64,000 nucleotides of DNA from Chelonoidis abingdonii. Its lineage: Eukaryota > Chordata > Testudines > Testudinidae. The stretch spans positions 144,401,429 through 144,465,428 of the forward strand of contig NC_133772.1 in NCBI RefSeq assembly GCF_003597395.2, given 5' to 3'. Position 1 is the first letter of the stretch. Every line of letters starts with the position of its first letter. Under the pieces are notes generated by a model. The model had not been told where the DNA came from and made no database searches. It was given only the letters and a program-made list of their open reading frames with translations. The position numbers and the translations under genes were made by a program. This document shows positions 45,451-58,572 of the stretch, piece by piece.

Positions 45451-48058
45451 TTTGTAGAGTTCTAAGGATTAGGGACTGGTCTGCATGAATTTTTCTGAAT
45501 CTAGTGCGCTGAAGGGGCCGTGCTGGCTTCTTTCACTTTTCCGCTAGCCCGTCTAAGTGCCTATGGACACACAGCAATTTGCTTTGGATTCAGTCTGAGC
45601 AGGCAGTTACAAAGACTACATCTGTCAAAGTAATGACAGCAAAGGAAATTAAAAAGGCAAGTGTGAGGAGAAGTATGACGCTCCTGGAGAGGATAATGGA
45701 GGAACAACGCGAATGTTCATGGAGTTTGACAATTTAGGTTAAAAGGTGCCAGCAGTATCTGATTTTTATTTTCCATTAAACTCTTCTCCTCTCACCTGGG
45801 TTAGGGCCCAGTAAAAACGTGTATCAGTTAGAGGGAACCTTGCTCAAGTAAGGGTGTGAGAATTAGGCTGATAGTGGTGGTACCTCAGATCTCAAAGCAG
45901 TGACTTGTGCAGTCTCTTTTGATAGCAAAGCATTACACGGAATAGTGGGATTTACTTCCTGTCTCCAGAGCCAGACACGCCTACTGGCTCTTGTGCAGGA
46001 TCCTCTCCCTCTTTTCCATCGCGCCACACGATTTGCCTTTTGATGCGTTGCCTTATCGTTGTGCTGAAAGGGTTGGAATGGCGATGTATTTTAAATTGCT
46101 CGGAGGCACTCGGAATGCATCTGGGGGGAGCTCTGATAAATACAAGGATAAATGTGAATATTTCCTTCTGGAATGCCAGTACAGCACGCCCACTGTGAAG
46201 ATGTATCTGATTTATAGAAAGAAGTCAGCGGGAAGGGTTAGGATTTATGGCAAATCGCCCAAGCCTGCACATCTCAGGACTTCACTGCTTTTTCCATGCT
46301 GCAGCCAAAGGGTAGGGTTTTCAAAGGGACAGGGAATTGTCCCTGGTACTTGTGCCATTGTTACAGCACTGGTCTGTGTAGAGAAAAGGGGGTAAATCCA
46401 GGGCTCAGAGCTCTTAGAGAAATGTTAACGGCTGTGTTAACTAATCTAAGCTACATAACTGCACTCTAAGGCCTAAATCGTGCCCTGGGTTGTATAAGGA
46501 GAAGTTACACCCTTGCACACACAACCTGGACCTGTGGTTATGTTCTTCTCCTCATTCCCCTACACTGAGCCATGTTTGGTCTGGTCTTCACTGTACAAGT
46601 ATCCTCATGGTGATAACTGGGACTACTTGAGTTGTAAGGGCTGCTGGGTTACGCGCTGCTCCTGCAATTGGATTGATGCAAACAGACCCTTGCCCCCATG
46701 CAGAACCCTACAGCCACAGGGAGCTACCTACATGCATCCAGCTGCAGGTCTGGGGCCTGTAACATTTATTTGACCTGTCCAGGTGTTGCAAACCACATCA
46801 GCAAAATGCAGAGCACATGGTACTTCAGTGCCCAGATGGCCTGACAAAGCAGGGGATTTTTGTCAAACCCTGGCTAATACTGAACCTTGCCCAATATTCC
46901 AGCTTTTAGGTAAACCACAGAAACAGGTTCGCAGACTGAAGGAATCTGGGGCCTGATCTGGTGCCCACTAAACACTCCACTATTGCTACTGAAGTCAGTG
47001 GAAAACTTCTCCTTGACTTTAATGGACCTCGGATTACCAGCCTGGCACAAAGGTCCTGATCCACCTTCTCTACCCAGTTAGGGCAGGGTTTCAAAAGATC
47101 CTAAGGTCCAGATCTTCAAAGGTATTTAGGTGCCTACATCAATGGGAGTTAGACATCTAAGTATGTGTGAGGATGTGAGCCAAAGTGACTTAGGAGCACA
47201 AGTTGCATTGCAAGCAGTTGTCTTGTCCTCCTAAGTCATTCAGGGTCTTTTTAAACTTCTCTACATAGCTGTTAGGTACTTGTATTTGGGGACTGATTTT
47301 TGTTTTCCCCTCTCCCTCTGGATCGCTTCTTCAATCTTCACATCTGTACATCTACTTTTAAAGGGCATCATTACCTTAAACAAAACCCTCTTTCCATTGC
47401 TTCCCCTTCAGTATGATCCCACAGCAGAGAGAACAAGTCTCAGTATATGGAATCTGACAAGAAATAAATCAAAAAGACGTTAAAAGTGTGTCATGGTGTC
47501 TTCATTAAAATGCAGTCGAGTGAATTTGAGGATCTTATTGTTGATAGCTTAAAAAAAAAAAGAGAAGAACTGATGACATCAGCAACTTACCTCATTATAT
47601 CACCATCACAGTGATAAATAATATTTTTCCCAACTCCTCCTGAGTCTATTTGAAATCTTGTAAAGAGCTTATACAGTGCATTTGTACTTCATTTATTCTA
47701 CTTACAGACTCTGGGAGAGCTGAGGCAGCCGGAGGTAATTTGTAGGACAGCTTGAAATAGCTTTATTAACACTTTAAATATCGCTGTCATCAGATTCTCA
47801 CCTCCTGATGCAAAGCAGAGCGTTAACACTTCATTAGAAACCCTTCATATTCCCCCCCCTTCTCTCCTCCTCCTGGAGCCAGCTTAGGAGTCGGGTCTGA
47901 TTCGGCTTCCACAGAAACCCAGGAAGGTTTTGCTATTGGCGTCAGTAGCAGCACGACTGGAGGCTGAAGGTCGAAGATCAAAACAGGGATATGAAGGCTG
48001 ACTATGGCATGGGGTTAGTTTAGGTTTAGCCTATTTGGGCCCCAGTCCTGCAAGCAGC
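45451..48058. other. Low-copy stretch with ancient palindromic repeats
   Basis: No gene was recognised. The open frame at 45991-46395 has no recognisable domain. At about 46950-47075 and 47095-47235 there are pieces of old repeats (CTGAAGTCAGTGGAAAAC, CTTCAAAGGTATTTAGGTGC). The interval 47560-47840 is repeat-free and AT-rich, a possible conserved non-coding segment. Confidence 0.4.
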
Positions 48059-48066
48059 ATCATGTG

Positions 48067-48700
48067 TAGGGCTCTACCAAATTCACAGCCATGAAAAACC
48101 CGTCATAGATCATAAAATCTGGTCTTTGGTGTGCTTTTACCCTGTACAATACAGATTTCACGGGGAAGACCAGCGTTCCTCAGCCTGGGGTCCTGATCCA
48201 AAAGCAGGTTTCAGGGGTGTTGCAAGGTTATTATAGAGGGTCGCAGTATTGCCACCCTTACTTCGGTGCTGCTGCCTTAAGAACTGGGCGGCTGGAGAGG
48301 GGCAGCTGCTGACGGAGGGCCCAGCTCTGCAGGCAGCAGTACCGAAGTAAGGGTGGCAATACCATGCCATGCTAGCTTTTAGGCTGCTGCTGGTGGCGGC
48401 TCTGCCTTCAGAGCTGGGCTCCCAGGCAGCAGCTGCCGCTCTCTGGCCACCCATCTCGGAAGTCAGCACCAGCAGCAGCACAGAAGTAACAGTGGCAATA
48501 CTCTAATCGCCTTACAATAACTTTGAGACCCCCCCCCCTCGCCACACACACGGACATAATCCCCTTTGGGTCAGGACCCCTACAATTACATCTTTGTGAA
48601 ATTTCAGATTTAAATATCTGAAATAATGAAATTTACAATTTTTTTTAATCCTGTGACTGTGAAATTGACCAAAATGGACTATGAATTTGGTAGGGCCCAA
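48067..48700. mobile_element. hAT-like element with perfect 8-bp TSD
   Basis: The ends TAGGGCTCTACCAAATTCAC and GAATTTGGTAGGGCCCAA are inverted. ATCATGTG flanks both sides perfectly (48059-48066, 48701-48708). The AT-rich ends enclose a GC-rich middle of inverted GTAAGGGTGGCAATACC / GTATTGCCACCCTTAC phrases. It is 634 bp with no transposase. Confidence 0.95.
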
Positions 48701-49668
48701 ATCATGTGGGTGAATCCGTTCATCCCAGTACATCCCCTCTGAAGTCAATAAGGCTGTCTGTGGGTACAGGGATCTGCCTGTACAGAGCTAAGTGTAGGCT
48801 GGGTGGCCTCAGTTTGTCTCTGATTTATTCTGAGGATATGGCTACTTGTGCTGCTGCAGCTAGACCCAGGCTTTGCACAGGCCTCAGAGGCTGAGGGCAT
48901 GGGGGATTAGTATACTCGGTTTGTGGCCACACCATCCTTCCATGCAAAAGCCAAACCACCCCAAGCCTCCTTCCATGGAACCATAGGGAACAGAGGTCCA
49001 CAACAGGCATCAAGATACAGATTTCCAAGACTTAACATTTCCATGTTCACCTCAGCACTTCTCCAGGGTTCTGCTGTCTGTCAGGCTTCGCACATGTGGT
49101 AGTGGAGGGCAGGGGGAGCTGAGAAGGATTTGGGCTTTAGTGCTGTGAACTGTTGTCTTGATCCAAAGTGCCTGAGAGCCAAAGGGAATGACTCCCATTA
49201 ATGTGAAGGGTGCTGGATCACGCCCTGATTGTAAACAGTCAAATCCTGCAGTTTACTAAGGTTGAGCTCCCACTGACCCCAGTAGTGATTGGAATTAAAT
49301 TTTCCTGTTAAAACCCAAACCCAAATGTTCAGATCCAAAATCAACCCTCGATCCTGAAGCTTATCCCCAAATGGAAACATCACCCATCACAAAAATGCAT
49401 CTCAGCTAAATCTTGCAAGACTAATGCAGGTTGTCTTTTTAAATGCTGCCAATTGACCTGTCCTAAGTCAGTTTTCAGTGATGAATGGCAATTTAAAAGA
49501 AAATTCATCAAATTGCCACCTTTTCATACTCTTCCCTGTGGGAAGCAGAAAGCCTCCAATTGTCTGAGAAAATAGCACATGGAAAGTTAGACGATCCTGT
49601 TACCTCTACTTCCCCCTTGCACTGATATTTCCCAGACCCCTTTGTGGTGATCAAGGGAGTGATCTTGT

Positions 49669-49791
49669 TAGGGTGACTAGATGTCCCAATTTTATAGGGA
49701 CGGTACCGATATTCAGGGCTTTGTCATATATAGGCTCTTATTACCCCTTATCCCCATCCCGATTTTTCACACTGGATATCTGATCACCCTA
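49669..49791. mobile_element. Miniature hAT element, TAGGGTGACCAG family
   Basis: The ends TAGGGTGACTAGATG and ATCTGATCACCCTA enclose the same internal text as the copies at 9853, 23520 and 53997. The flanks GATCTTGT and GATCAATG share only the first four bases, so the duplication is eroded. Confidence 0.85.
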
Positions 49792-49793
49792 GA

Positions 49794-49920
49794 TCAATGG
49801 TCCCCAGCCTTTTCAACATCACTTGTCAGCGGCAAGCAGCGTCATCTAGAGGCATCGCTGCCGAAATGCAGCTGAAATTTGTCAGCATTTCGGCAGATGC
49901 TCCACTGCTGGCCAGGATCT
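49794..49920. mobile_element. Truncated hAT-like fragment
   Basis: It starts TCAATGGTCCCCAGCCTTTT, the wording of a CAGTGGTCCCCAACC-type hAT terminus, directly after the previous element. It contains an inverted pair GCCGAAATGC / GCATTTCGGC and lacks a right terminus. Confidence 0.55.
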
Positions 49921-52127
49921 TGTGGAGCAATCAAAGTGGAATGTGTGTATTTGGGGAGAGGATTTTTGCAAAATTGGCCCAAAGACTCAAATTTGCCAGT
50001 TTCATTTTAACAGCAGACTTTTCCTTTGGCTTTACAATAGAGGAAAGAAACAGCTCACTCCCAGACTTGAGTGTCTTGGAGGCAGAGAGCTTTCCACAAC
50101 TCGCCAAACAACTGCACTGATAATAGACACAAACCACAAGGATGGTGTTTGTTTTGGGTACCCAACTCCCACTGGCTTTCAGTAGGAGTTGGATGCCTTT
50201 TCCCTCAAGGGCTTTGGAAACACTCAGCCATCATATGTGGCCTAGATGTTCAAACCTGGGTGTCTAAACAGTTAGGCTACAAAGCCATATTTATATACGT
50301 AGTGTGTGAGTTTCAAAAGGATCTTAGTGATATAAGAACACAAACCCTATTGACTTTCAGCATGACTTGCATTCCAAAGTCATTCCGACGCTTTCAGCCC
50401 TAATTTGTATTCAGACGGCTACAAATGGCTTTAGGAGCCTACATTTAGGTACCCAAGTTTTAAAGTGTTGGTCTGCAGGCTTCCATTATGCAGAGTTAGT
50501 GAGCAGATGTGGGTCATATCATGACAGGGCACTGGAGTGGCCAGGGTAACTGTCCGTTATTAGTTTGAGGCTGGCAAGTGTGCCTGCACTTCACTGCAGT
50601 ATGCAGGGTGAACAATGCAGGCGTGCAATGAGTACACCTGAAAAAACCCTGCTGGTTTCTGAGTTCCAGTAATATTCCCTGTATTTACAATGAGGACTAT
50701 GTCTGGAATCCGTAATCCCTCCAAATCCAGCACGAGCATTTTAAATGGGCCCATAGTATTTCATTGCAGTCTTCCCAGATACATGAGGTACTTGCTAAAG
50801 CCTGCAAGGTGTACAACAGAGTTATACTCCATTAGAACCCGCGGGAGGGTATCAAATACCTGTGTGTTTTCCAAAATCAGCTACTGTTCTCACAAGATAC
50901 ATGCTGATAGGTGCCCATGTAGCTAAATCAGATCAGAGTTCCTGTTCACATAGCATGGAGTGACAAAGGGAAAACCGCACAAAAAGCTGTAACATTTCCA
51001 CAGGGTGGCAAACACTTGCTTGTAGTTTAGATGTTAGGCACAGATGCCATTGATCTATTTAGTCTAAACAATCTGGCATTTCGTAGAATGCTAAGCACGC
51101 TGGATCTTAAACAATGTGCTGTGCAAACATCTTTCACGTTTACATTTTTTTTTAAAATAAATGAGCAGAAGTAGCAGCATTGCTCAAAATTCTGTATATG
51201 CTTTCATTTCGCTTAAAGAAACCTGGCAGTTTGTTTTATTTTCCAGCCCATAAGCCTCTTTTATCCAGCGTGCACAGTGCAAGTGAAAGTCTGAGCAGGG
51301 CTGTGAGAAACATCTCTCATTGCTGATTAAAGTCACTTTCCTTTTCTGACAAAAACACAAAGGCAGCTATTAAAAGCACATTGCTCTGGCAGAAGAAAGG
51401 CCAGTATCTTTCTGTGAAAACGTTTGCTGGGGAAAGTATGTGCACAAGTGAAAAAACATGAGATGTGGCCAGGGAGGAAATTCACAGGAACTCCTGAAAA
51501 TCATTGTTGGTAGATTAAATGAAAGCTGCTCATTTCAGTTTATACTTTAATTCGTTTGTTGTTAAAATATTTATTTAAAAACGTGTAGGGAAAATCTATT
51601 TTTTTCTTTCCCTATTAACTCACCTGGATTTAATCACTTTTTTTCAAACTACACATTTCTCACTTCCATAATTTATCCAGAAGTTACATTTCTTTAGACT
51701 AAATCTCCTGTTACAATTCAGGTTCATTTTAGCTGAAATGGAACTATTTGATTAAGGAACAAGCCCTTTTCCACACATTGATCGTTGGTTCAGATCATGA
51801 GTAGTCCTGAATCCACCAATGCACTTCTTGTTGGTGAAACCCTTTGATTTAAATTATAACAGCTGGTTTTAGTCCAAAGAAAATTAACTCCTCAAAATAT
51901 AAGTTATGCAGAAGCAAAGAATGTGAGTCTGAAGAGCAGGGATATTGTGGCTCAGGAGATGACCTGCTTCCTCTGAATAAAAGAAGAAAACGTGTTTTTA
52001 AAATACTTCATTTGGGTTCCTTGTGGATGCAGGGATCTGCCCAAGCTCATTGCAGGACTGGGGCTAGAATATTAGGGTTGGAAAGCCATCATGGTAGGAT
52101 GTATAAAAAAATGAACTGGCCTACTGA
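49921..52127. other. Low-copy stretch, possible conserved non-coding segment
   Basis: No gene was recognised. Around 50140-50470 are pieces of an old repeat (CCAACTCCCACTGGCTTTCA, TTTAGGTACCCAAG). The interval of about 51110-51420 is repeat-free, AT-rich and rich in CATTTCGCTTAAAG / TGATTAAAGTCAC words. It has the look of conserved non-coding DNA, which cannot be tested here. Confidence 0.35.
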
Positions 52128-52240
52128 ACAAGATCAAAAGCTAAACAAATTCAGATTGGGAATATGGCACCATTTTTTATCAGGGAAGGTAATTAACCAC
52201 TTTAACAACTTGCCTAAGGACATGGGTGGTGGGTCTTATA
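52128..52240 (+). mobile_element. CR1 LINE ORF2 C-terminal fragment, sense
   Basis: The plus-strand frame contains NKFRLGIWHHFLSGKVINHF and NNLPKDM, the conserved CR1 ORF2 C-terminus (consensus style FRLEIRYKF...VINHWNNLP). Only about 110 bp survive. Confidence 0.75.
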
Positions 52241-53988
52241 GACTGAGGAGGCTCTGCTGAGGCTGCCGAACCCCCAGTTGTGGGGTTTGGTGGGAGAAGT
52301 TTTTGTTTTATTATGCCCCATGCAGGTTCCAGGGCGGCTGAGGAGGTGGTATGTGCTATTCAGCATCCTGGGTTCATCAGTAATCTCCTTGGACTCCCTG
52401 GACATACCGCCTCCTCAGACGTCCTGGGTTCAGTATCAGGGGTTCCTTTTCAACAATGTAACACAGAACCGGCTTGAGCCCTCACCCAGTAACCTGGGAA
52501 AATTACCCACCACTCTCTGGGCACCTCTAAGAAACAATTCTTCCCCTTGCAAGCACAGCATTAATCTGGAGAAACGGCACAAGCAATATTCAGAAATATA
52601 AAAGCGTGAGCAAGACACCTGCTCCAGAGTGCACTGAGCAGCATCCTTTGCTTCAGGTTCTTGAGTCCCACACCAAAGTTCCTGTAGTGTGCTTCCCGCC
52701 CCCCTTAAAACCCCACTCATGATTGTTGTGCCTGGTCACTGCAGATCCAGAGTTCACAAGTGCATCTGCATGAATTCTTCTCCCACTACAGCGGGAAGAA
52801 ACCACCTTGCTCACTCTGCCATCTGGGCTCCCATCAGTCAATCCCGCCAGCCACCTTCTGCTGCCACCTGCCTCTCTTCTGTTACCTCTGCAGGTCAGTG
52901 TCTTCTTGATTTTTAGCTCTTAGCAGGCTGGGCAGAAACATGGGCCCATCACAAGTAATTGCAGCTCTGGTTGAGCATTTAAAATAACAAAAAGACTCCT
53001 ATGATTTCCCAGTGCAGCTGATGAGGTGGCAAACAGGTGCCATGCATGGGGCCCTGTGGGAGAGAAGCTGAACTGGGAACTTCTAACAGCAGCCTCAGAA
53101 ATGTCAAGGTCAGGATTTAATTGACTGGCCAGGGATCGTTAAGAGCAGTGGATCTTTCCTGCTCCAGTTAAAAAAAACCTATCAAGAGAACTGCTCCAAC
53201 CTTTTATAGATGGAAGCATGTCAACCAGTTGAAAAGAATTCCATCTGACTCGCCGCTGAATTGCATCTTCCACAAACAGTTACCTCAAGTCAGAATTTCA
53301 AATGACTAAAGCTTGCTTCTTTGACCACAGGAATGAGCAGAAAATTATCCTCCTTATATCGATGGTAAACGAGACGGGAAGCAACAACAACCCGCTGCTG
53401 TGTGCAATAAACGAGTGTTTCCTTCGGCTTCATGTTGTGGTGGTTGAGCCTTGCTTTCTCTGACATAAATACATGGCAACATTTATATTGAAAAAAGAAA
53501 AACGCAAACCCTGCTAGAGCAAGACCCTCCACCGCACATACTTCTTCCCCTGGGGCGAGGATGAGAGAACAGATGTTAGTCATGTTTTTTAATGCCCTAC
53601 TGGAAAATGCTCAGACACTACAACGATGGGCATGGTATAAGAGCCTATGTACAATAGAATAGAAACCAGTTTAAATGTGTCTACAATAGGGATTTTTGCT
53701 ATAATTAAATCAACTTTAAATCCCGTCGATTACACCAGGGCAAGATTTCTAAGATAGACAAGCCATGTGTCTTAGCTTTTATTATAGAGTGAGTAACCCA
53801 TATTCCTCAACTAACACTTGTTTTCACACTTTTTTCTAGGGAAACTTATGCAATAGGATACTCAGTGGATTTTTGTTCTACAAAACCAGTGCACATTTTC
53901 AGTTTATGAACCCTATTTTTCACACAGGAAATACACCGACACATTTGTTAACCCTTCAGCATCATAGATGCTTGGCCATATTGCACAA
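52241..53988. other. Low-copy stretch with a possible LTR remnant
   Basis: The segment 52480-52960 has LTR-like wording (CCCTTAAAACCCCACTCATG, CAGTCAATCCCGCCAGCCAC) without matched ends. The rest has no gene or repeat that I recognise. Confidence 0.35.
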
Positions 53989-53996
53989 TGCACAAG

Positions 53997-54524
53997 TAGG
54001 GTGACCAGATGTCCTGATTTTTGGGTCTTTTTCTTATATAGGCTCCTATCTCCTAGGTCTGCCCGGGGGGTGAGGGGAGGAAGTGGGGCAATTTGCCCCA
54101 GGCGCTGGGCCCCATAGGGGCCCCATGAGCCCCTCCGGGTTTTCGACGGCACTTTGGCGGTGGGCCCTCCACTCACTCCCGGTCTTCAGCGGCTGGTCCT
54201 TCAGTGCAGCCGAAGACTTGGAGTGAGCGAAGGATCCGCGGCTGAAGTGAAGCCAAAGCCTTGGAGCGCCACCTGGTGAGTACAAGTGCCGCAAGCGGCG
54301 GGAATCCCCCCCCCCACAATTGGTGACGCTTAGGCTGTTCTACCACCACCACTTCATTCTTCGGCAGCAATTTGTTGGTGGGTCCTTCCCTCCAAGAGGG
54401 ACCCGCTGCTGAATTGCCACTGAAGACCCGGCCCTGCCCCAGGCCCTCTGAATCCTCTGGGCGGCCCTGCTATCACTCCCCGCCTGCTGTCCCAAGTTTT
54501 CACATTTGCTGTCTGATCACCCTA
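53997..54524. mobile_element. TAGGGTGACCAG hAT element, split by another hAT
   Basis: The ends TAGGGTGACCAGATG and CTGATCACCCTA are flanked by a perfect 8-bp duplication TGCACAAG (53989-53996, 54525-54532), which fixes the family as hAT. The element is interrupted at 54054-54469 by a second hAT. Without it the element would be about 110-120 bp, matching its sister copies. Confidence 0.95.
54054..54469. mobile_element. hAT element nested in a smaller hAT
   Basis: The ends TAGGTCTGCCC and CTCTGGGCGGCCCTG are related to the termini of the 42115-42807 element (TAGGGCTGCCCAGAG). The flanking 8-mers CTATCTCC and CTATCACT agree at 6 of 8. The interior carries the same CAGCCGAAGACTTGGAGTG phrases in shorter form. 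Confidence 0.85.
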
Positions 54525-54532
54525 TGCACAAG

Positions 54533-55374
54533 AGAGGCAGTTGGTTTGCAAAAAGTTTGAGCTGAGAACCTTACCAGATCATGAAGATGGAATGATATTC
54601 TCCCTAGTCCTCTGTTACACTGACAATAGCATTTTTAGCATCTGGTTTCAGAAGCTGTGGCCGAATCTTCACAGAAAGATCATCTGCCCTTATAGTCAAA
54701 GGTCCTTCATGTACAACCGGCTTTTTTTGAAAATGCACTTTCAAGAACAGGAAATGGTTTTACATTGTCTGCACTGGATGTATTGCTTCCAGCTGACACC
54801 AGCCTGTGTGCATTAGCTTTCCCAAGACCATGTAAGCAGAGTGGAGAGCAGTGGATTTTGTACAATGTTCTTATACTTTTGGAGCCAAGTTGCAGCTTGA
54901 TCCTCCTGTCTGGGCCCTGCTCCAACCTTGCTCCAGTTCTGTTACTGACCCCATCCAGCCCTGCACCCGCCTCCTGACCCCAGTCCCTCGGATTGACTCT
55001 ATCTTGGTTTTGTCCTTTGGCCTGCACCTGGACTCTGACTCCAGTCCTGATTTGGCTTGTCTACAGACTCTGACCTCAGTCCTGATCCATGGCCTGTCTC
55101 CACACCCTGGTTTCAACATTGCCCTTGACCTGGTCCTGAGCCTATGGCTGGCTTTTACACTTGGTACTTGTCCTCAGCCATAGCTCCAACCACCAAGTCT
55201 GACTGCCTAGAACCCAGGGCCTGACACAGGCCGTCCAACCTGTCCTGCAGAAAGGGAATGATCGCCATCAATCATCATCATGGCAAATCCCAAAAGGATA
55301 TAACCTCCTTGGAGAATGAGAGCCATCAGATTGATCTCCCCTGAAGGGGGTTCCAAAGAGCATGGAGCTCGGCT
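54533..55374. other. Low-copy sequence with degenerate CTGACTC repeats
   Basis: From about 54890 to 55170 the sequence repeats TGACTCCAGTCCTGA-like phrases, as at 22.3-22.6 kb, and is probably an LTR remnant. No gene was recognised. Confidence 0.4.
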
Positions 55375-55662
55375 GTTCTCAGGGGTGGCTGATGACAGAA
55401 CAAGGAATAATGTCTCAAGTTGCAGTGGGGGACGTCTAGGTTGGATATTAGGAAAATCTTTTTCACTAAGAGGGTGGTGAAGCACTGGAGTGGTTTACCT
55501 AGGGAGGTGGTGGAATCTCCATCCTTAGAAGTTTCTAAGGCCCAGCTTGAAAAAGCCCTGACTGGGATGATTTAGTTGGGAATTGGACCTGCTCAGAGAA
55601 GGGGGTTGGACTAGATGACCTTCTGAAGTCTCTTTCAACCCTAATTCTATGATCTCTAACTA
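55375..55662 (+). mobile_element. CR1 LINE 3' end, sense, with terminal ATTCTATGA
   Basis: It contains the ORF2 C-terminus text (GTGAAGCACTGGAGTGG, GGTGGTGGAATCTCCATCC) and the conserved tail GGGTTGGACTAGATGACCTT then AACCCTAATTCTATGA, the octamer-type CR1 3' terminus. It is 5'-truncated and non-coding. Confidence 0.95.
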
Positions 55663-58225
55663 GGTCTTTGAGACAGCCTGGCTGGATGTTCAGTTGATGT
55701 CAGTCTTTGCTGATCTTAGCTTACCACTTTGGGTGCCCATCTGATCCAGCTGTGTGGTGGCATTCCTTGAGTGGTGGTGGGATTTAAAGAAAAAAGTAAG
55801 CAACTCTGCATTACACAATGGAGTTCAGTAAGCCCCCAGCAGAGGACCTGCAAAGGTCCAGGAACACTCAAGAAATTCTGCATGTCACATGCCATGCCAT
55901 GCAGCTACAATCAAGACCCTCAAAGGTTTTGGCTGCCTAATTTCCATTTATTTCGATGAAATCCTGAATACCACTGCGGATCTGGGCCTAAAGGAATAAT
56001 GGTAGCATTATAACTGATGTGTGGTGTGCATCTCCTGAACAGATGATGGTCATAGGCAGACTGGTGCACATCTGGACTAACTCAGTGGGGGCCAGTGATC
56101 TGAGAGAGCACATACCTATGTCATTATATAATGGCAGGTTTGCCTTTCACATCATTCAATTTCCAGTAACAGGCTACAAGTCCTTGGAGCAGATTCTGAT
56201 CTGGGTTTTGCCGGTATAAATCTAGAGTCCCTCCATTAAAGGCATATCTGACCTTACGTGCTGCCACACATATCATCTCACCAACACCCATGTTTGCCCA
56301 TACTCAAGTGCCTTCCTCACTACCATCTCTAGGGTGTGTACGCAGCACTAGGAAGAGATGATCACAAACAAATAGCTGGGAATCCTGAAAGAGCTCTTAT
56401 GGGCCCTTCTCTGAACACAAATAAAAGCCCAGAGTACAGGGAAATTCAACACTTTTTGATTGTATTTTTTCCTATGCGATGCAAAAACCCGATATGGACC
56501 ATATCAAAGCTCAGCTTTTGACACCACTCCATTGATCTCGGTGGAGTGATGCCAATTAACACCAACTGAGGCTCTGGCCCTGTGTTCTCTGACATACACA
56601 AGGGGCTTGATTCTTAACTTATGTACATCAATGTAAATCAGGAGCGATTCCACAGAGGCCAGTGGGATTACACCAGTGTAAATGAGATGCTCAGACTCAT
56701 ATGCTGCTCTTATTTACATTGATGTCACACTACAGTAGCTCCATTGGCTTCAAAATCTGGTCCACAATGCATTATATTGTAATGCAGAAAAGGAAATGGG
56801 ATATTTCTCAATCAGTAGAATCTGTCTTGTACAGTGGATAACTGGCCAAATGAGCTTTAGGTCCTTGATGACACCATTCCCAGTGTTTCAGATAACTTTT
56901 CTGTGTGGCTTTTGGTGATCTTTGGATATGATCAGATTCCACTGGTGTTTCAGTAAGCAAGAGCATATGTAAGCAGTATTTAATCTCATGTTCTCCTCCC
57001 TTCTGTTTGGAAGCCTTAAGATAATGTGTGTGTGACTCATTCAGGATGTCTACAGATTTTGGGTAGTGGTGTTAGGGGCTGTATTGCCTAGAAAGAGGAT
57101 TATAATAATTATTACTACAGGAGGTAGAAAACAGGGACAAGCAGAACTAGAAAAGAAGGCACAAGGAAATGCTATGAAATCTAGCTTTTCTCAACAAAGA
57201 CTGGCAATTAATGAGTTGCTCTGTTTTCTTCTAGTAAAAGCTTTTCTTAAAAGCAATTCCAATGAACTATGCTTTCAAAACCACTACAGCCATCCCTTAA
57301 TTGTGACTCAAGTTATCAGCTTCAAAAGGTTAAGCCATAACTTTGATATCAGTATGGAGCTGGGTGTTTGATCTGCAAATCAGGGCATGTCAGACCGAGA
57401 AATCTATCCACATCCTTGCTCTGTGTGTTCAGACATCGCAGGCTGGAGTTAAACCATCGGAATTGTGTTTGGGCCTTTGTTGACCTTAAAGGGGATTTTG
57501 ATGCAAATATTGACCTTTGTTTGGGCATGAGAAAGATAAAAGTTGGTCAGACTTTTTGGACCGATTGGGCTGAATCCTGAGTGACCTTATCTAATTGGTA
57601 ATCAGAGTGTGGCTGCTGAATGAGCTCATCCTTGGAAACTAGGGCTCTGATCTAAAGCCCACTGGGAAACTTGGAATTGACTTTAACAGGCTTTGGATCT
57701 GGCTCCTGAGGAATCCAGCGCTTACACAATCCTGCACACAGGGAAATGAAAAAAAAACAACTCATGGGGATTCATGCTGATTTAAAAGGAGGAAAAGGAC
57801 ACAGACTTTCCTGGCTAGAATAAGGAGGGTTGTGCTGGGACAAACAAGACTGAGACTACTTGTCTTCTAAGGAATATTGTTCTCCGTAAGATTTCCCCTT
57901 TGCACGCCTGTGTATGTACAGTTTGTCTGTTCATAAAATAAACATGGGATTGTAAGCATTCAGTGAGTCTGTCTTTCATTTGTACATGAACGCTTACTTC
58001 CCAGCATTATAAGGTCTAAGTTCAAGGTCTTAAGCCTTTATCTTCAGCATTCTCCATGACCAGGGCCCAGGATCTCTGCAAGACCACCAAACGCTCTAGG
58101 ATGGAGACATGAGTCAGAAACTCCATTCCCAGTGGAACTTTCCGTTATAAGGTAAAACTCCTCAGTGCAGGAGAGAGAAGTTTCTCTAGGGGCCATGCTG
58201 AGACCGTGGAATGAACTCCCCCACG
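55663..58225. other. Low-copy stretch with one ancient MITE-like repeat
   Basis: No gene was recognised. At about 56595-56765 the text GATTACACCAGTGTAAATGA and its neighbours belong to an old palindromic sauropsid repeat. A TATTTACATTGATGTCA phrase mirrors it. A weak AATAAA near 57938 has no associated frame. Confidence 0.4.
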
Positions 58226-58233
58226 TACTAAAG

Positions 58234-58564
58234 CAGGGGTGGGCAAATTTTTTGGCCTGAGGGCCACATCGGGGTTCCAAAACCATATGAAGGGCAAGTA
58301 TGGTGTATTAAATTGGTCCCTGTAGGAATGTGCTACTTACAGTGTATAGTCCTGGTGCTCCTATGGGGGAGCAATTTAATACACTACACCTGGCAACTCT
58401 TGCAGCCAGCTTGCAGCCCCGCCTCCCAGCGTTCTGACAGCACGGCGAGCTGAGGCTGCGTGGGAGGGGCCAGGGGCTAGCCTCCAGGAACAGGAGCTCA
58501 AGGGCCAGGCAGGATGGTCATGTGGGCCATATGTGGCCTGTGGGCCGTAGTTTGCCCACCTCTG
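58234..58564. mobile_element. hAT element with 8-bp TSD
   Basis: The ends CAGGGGTGGGCAAATTTTTT and AGTTTGCCCACCTCTG are inverted. The flanks TACTAAAG (58226-58233) and TACTAAAT (58565-58572) match at 7 of 8. It is 331 bp, GC-rich in its right half, and has no transposase. Confidence 0.95.
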
Positions 58565-58572
58565 TACTAAAT

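Noticed and set aside
45991..46395. 134-codon plus-strand frame that looks less biased than others
   Set aside because: No recognisable domain, no supporting splice structure and no second exon nearby. A chance frame of this length is expected in 64 kb.
53388..53420. AATAAAC near 53406 as a host gene polyadenylation site
   Set aside because: No upstream coding frame or transcript-like structure accompanies it on either strand.
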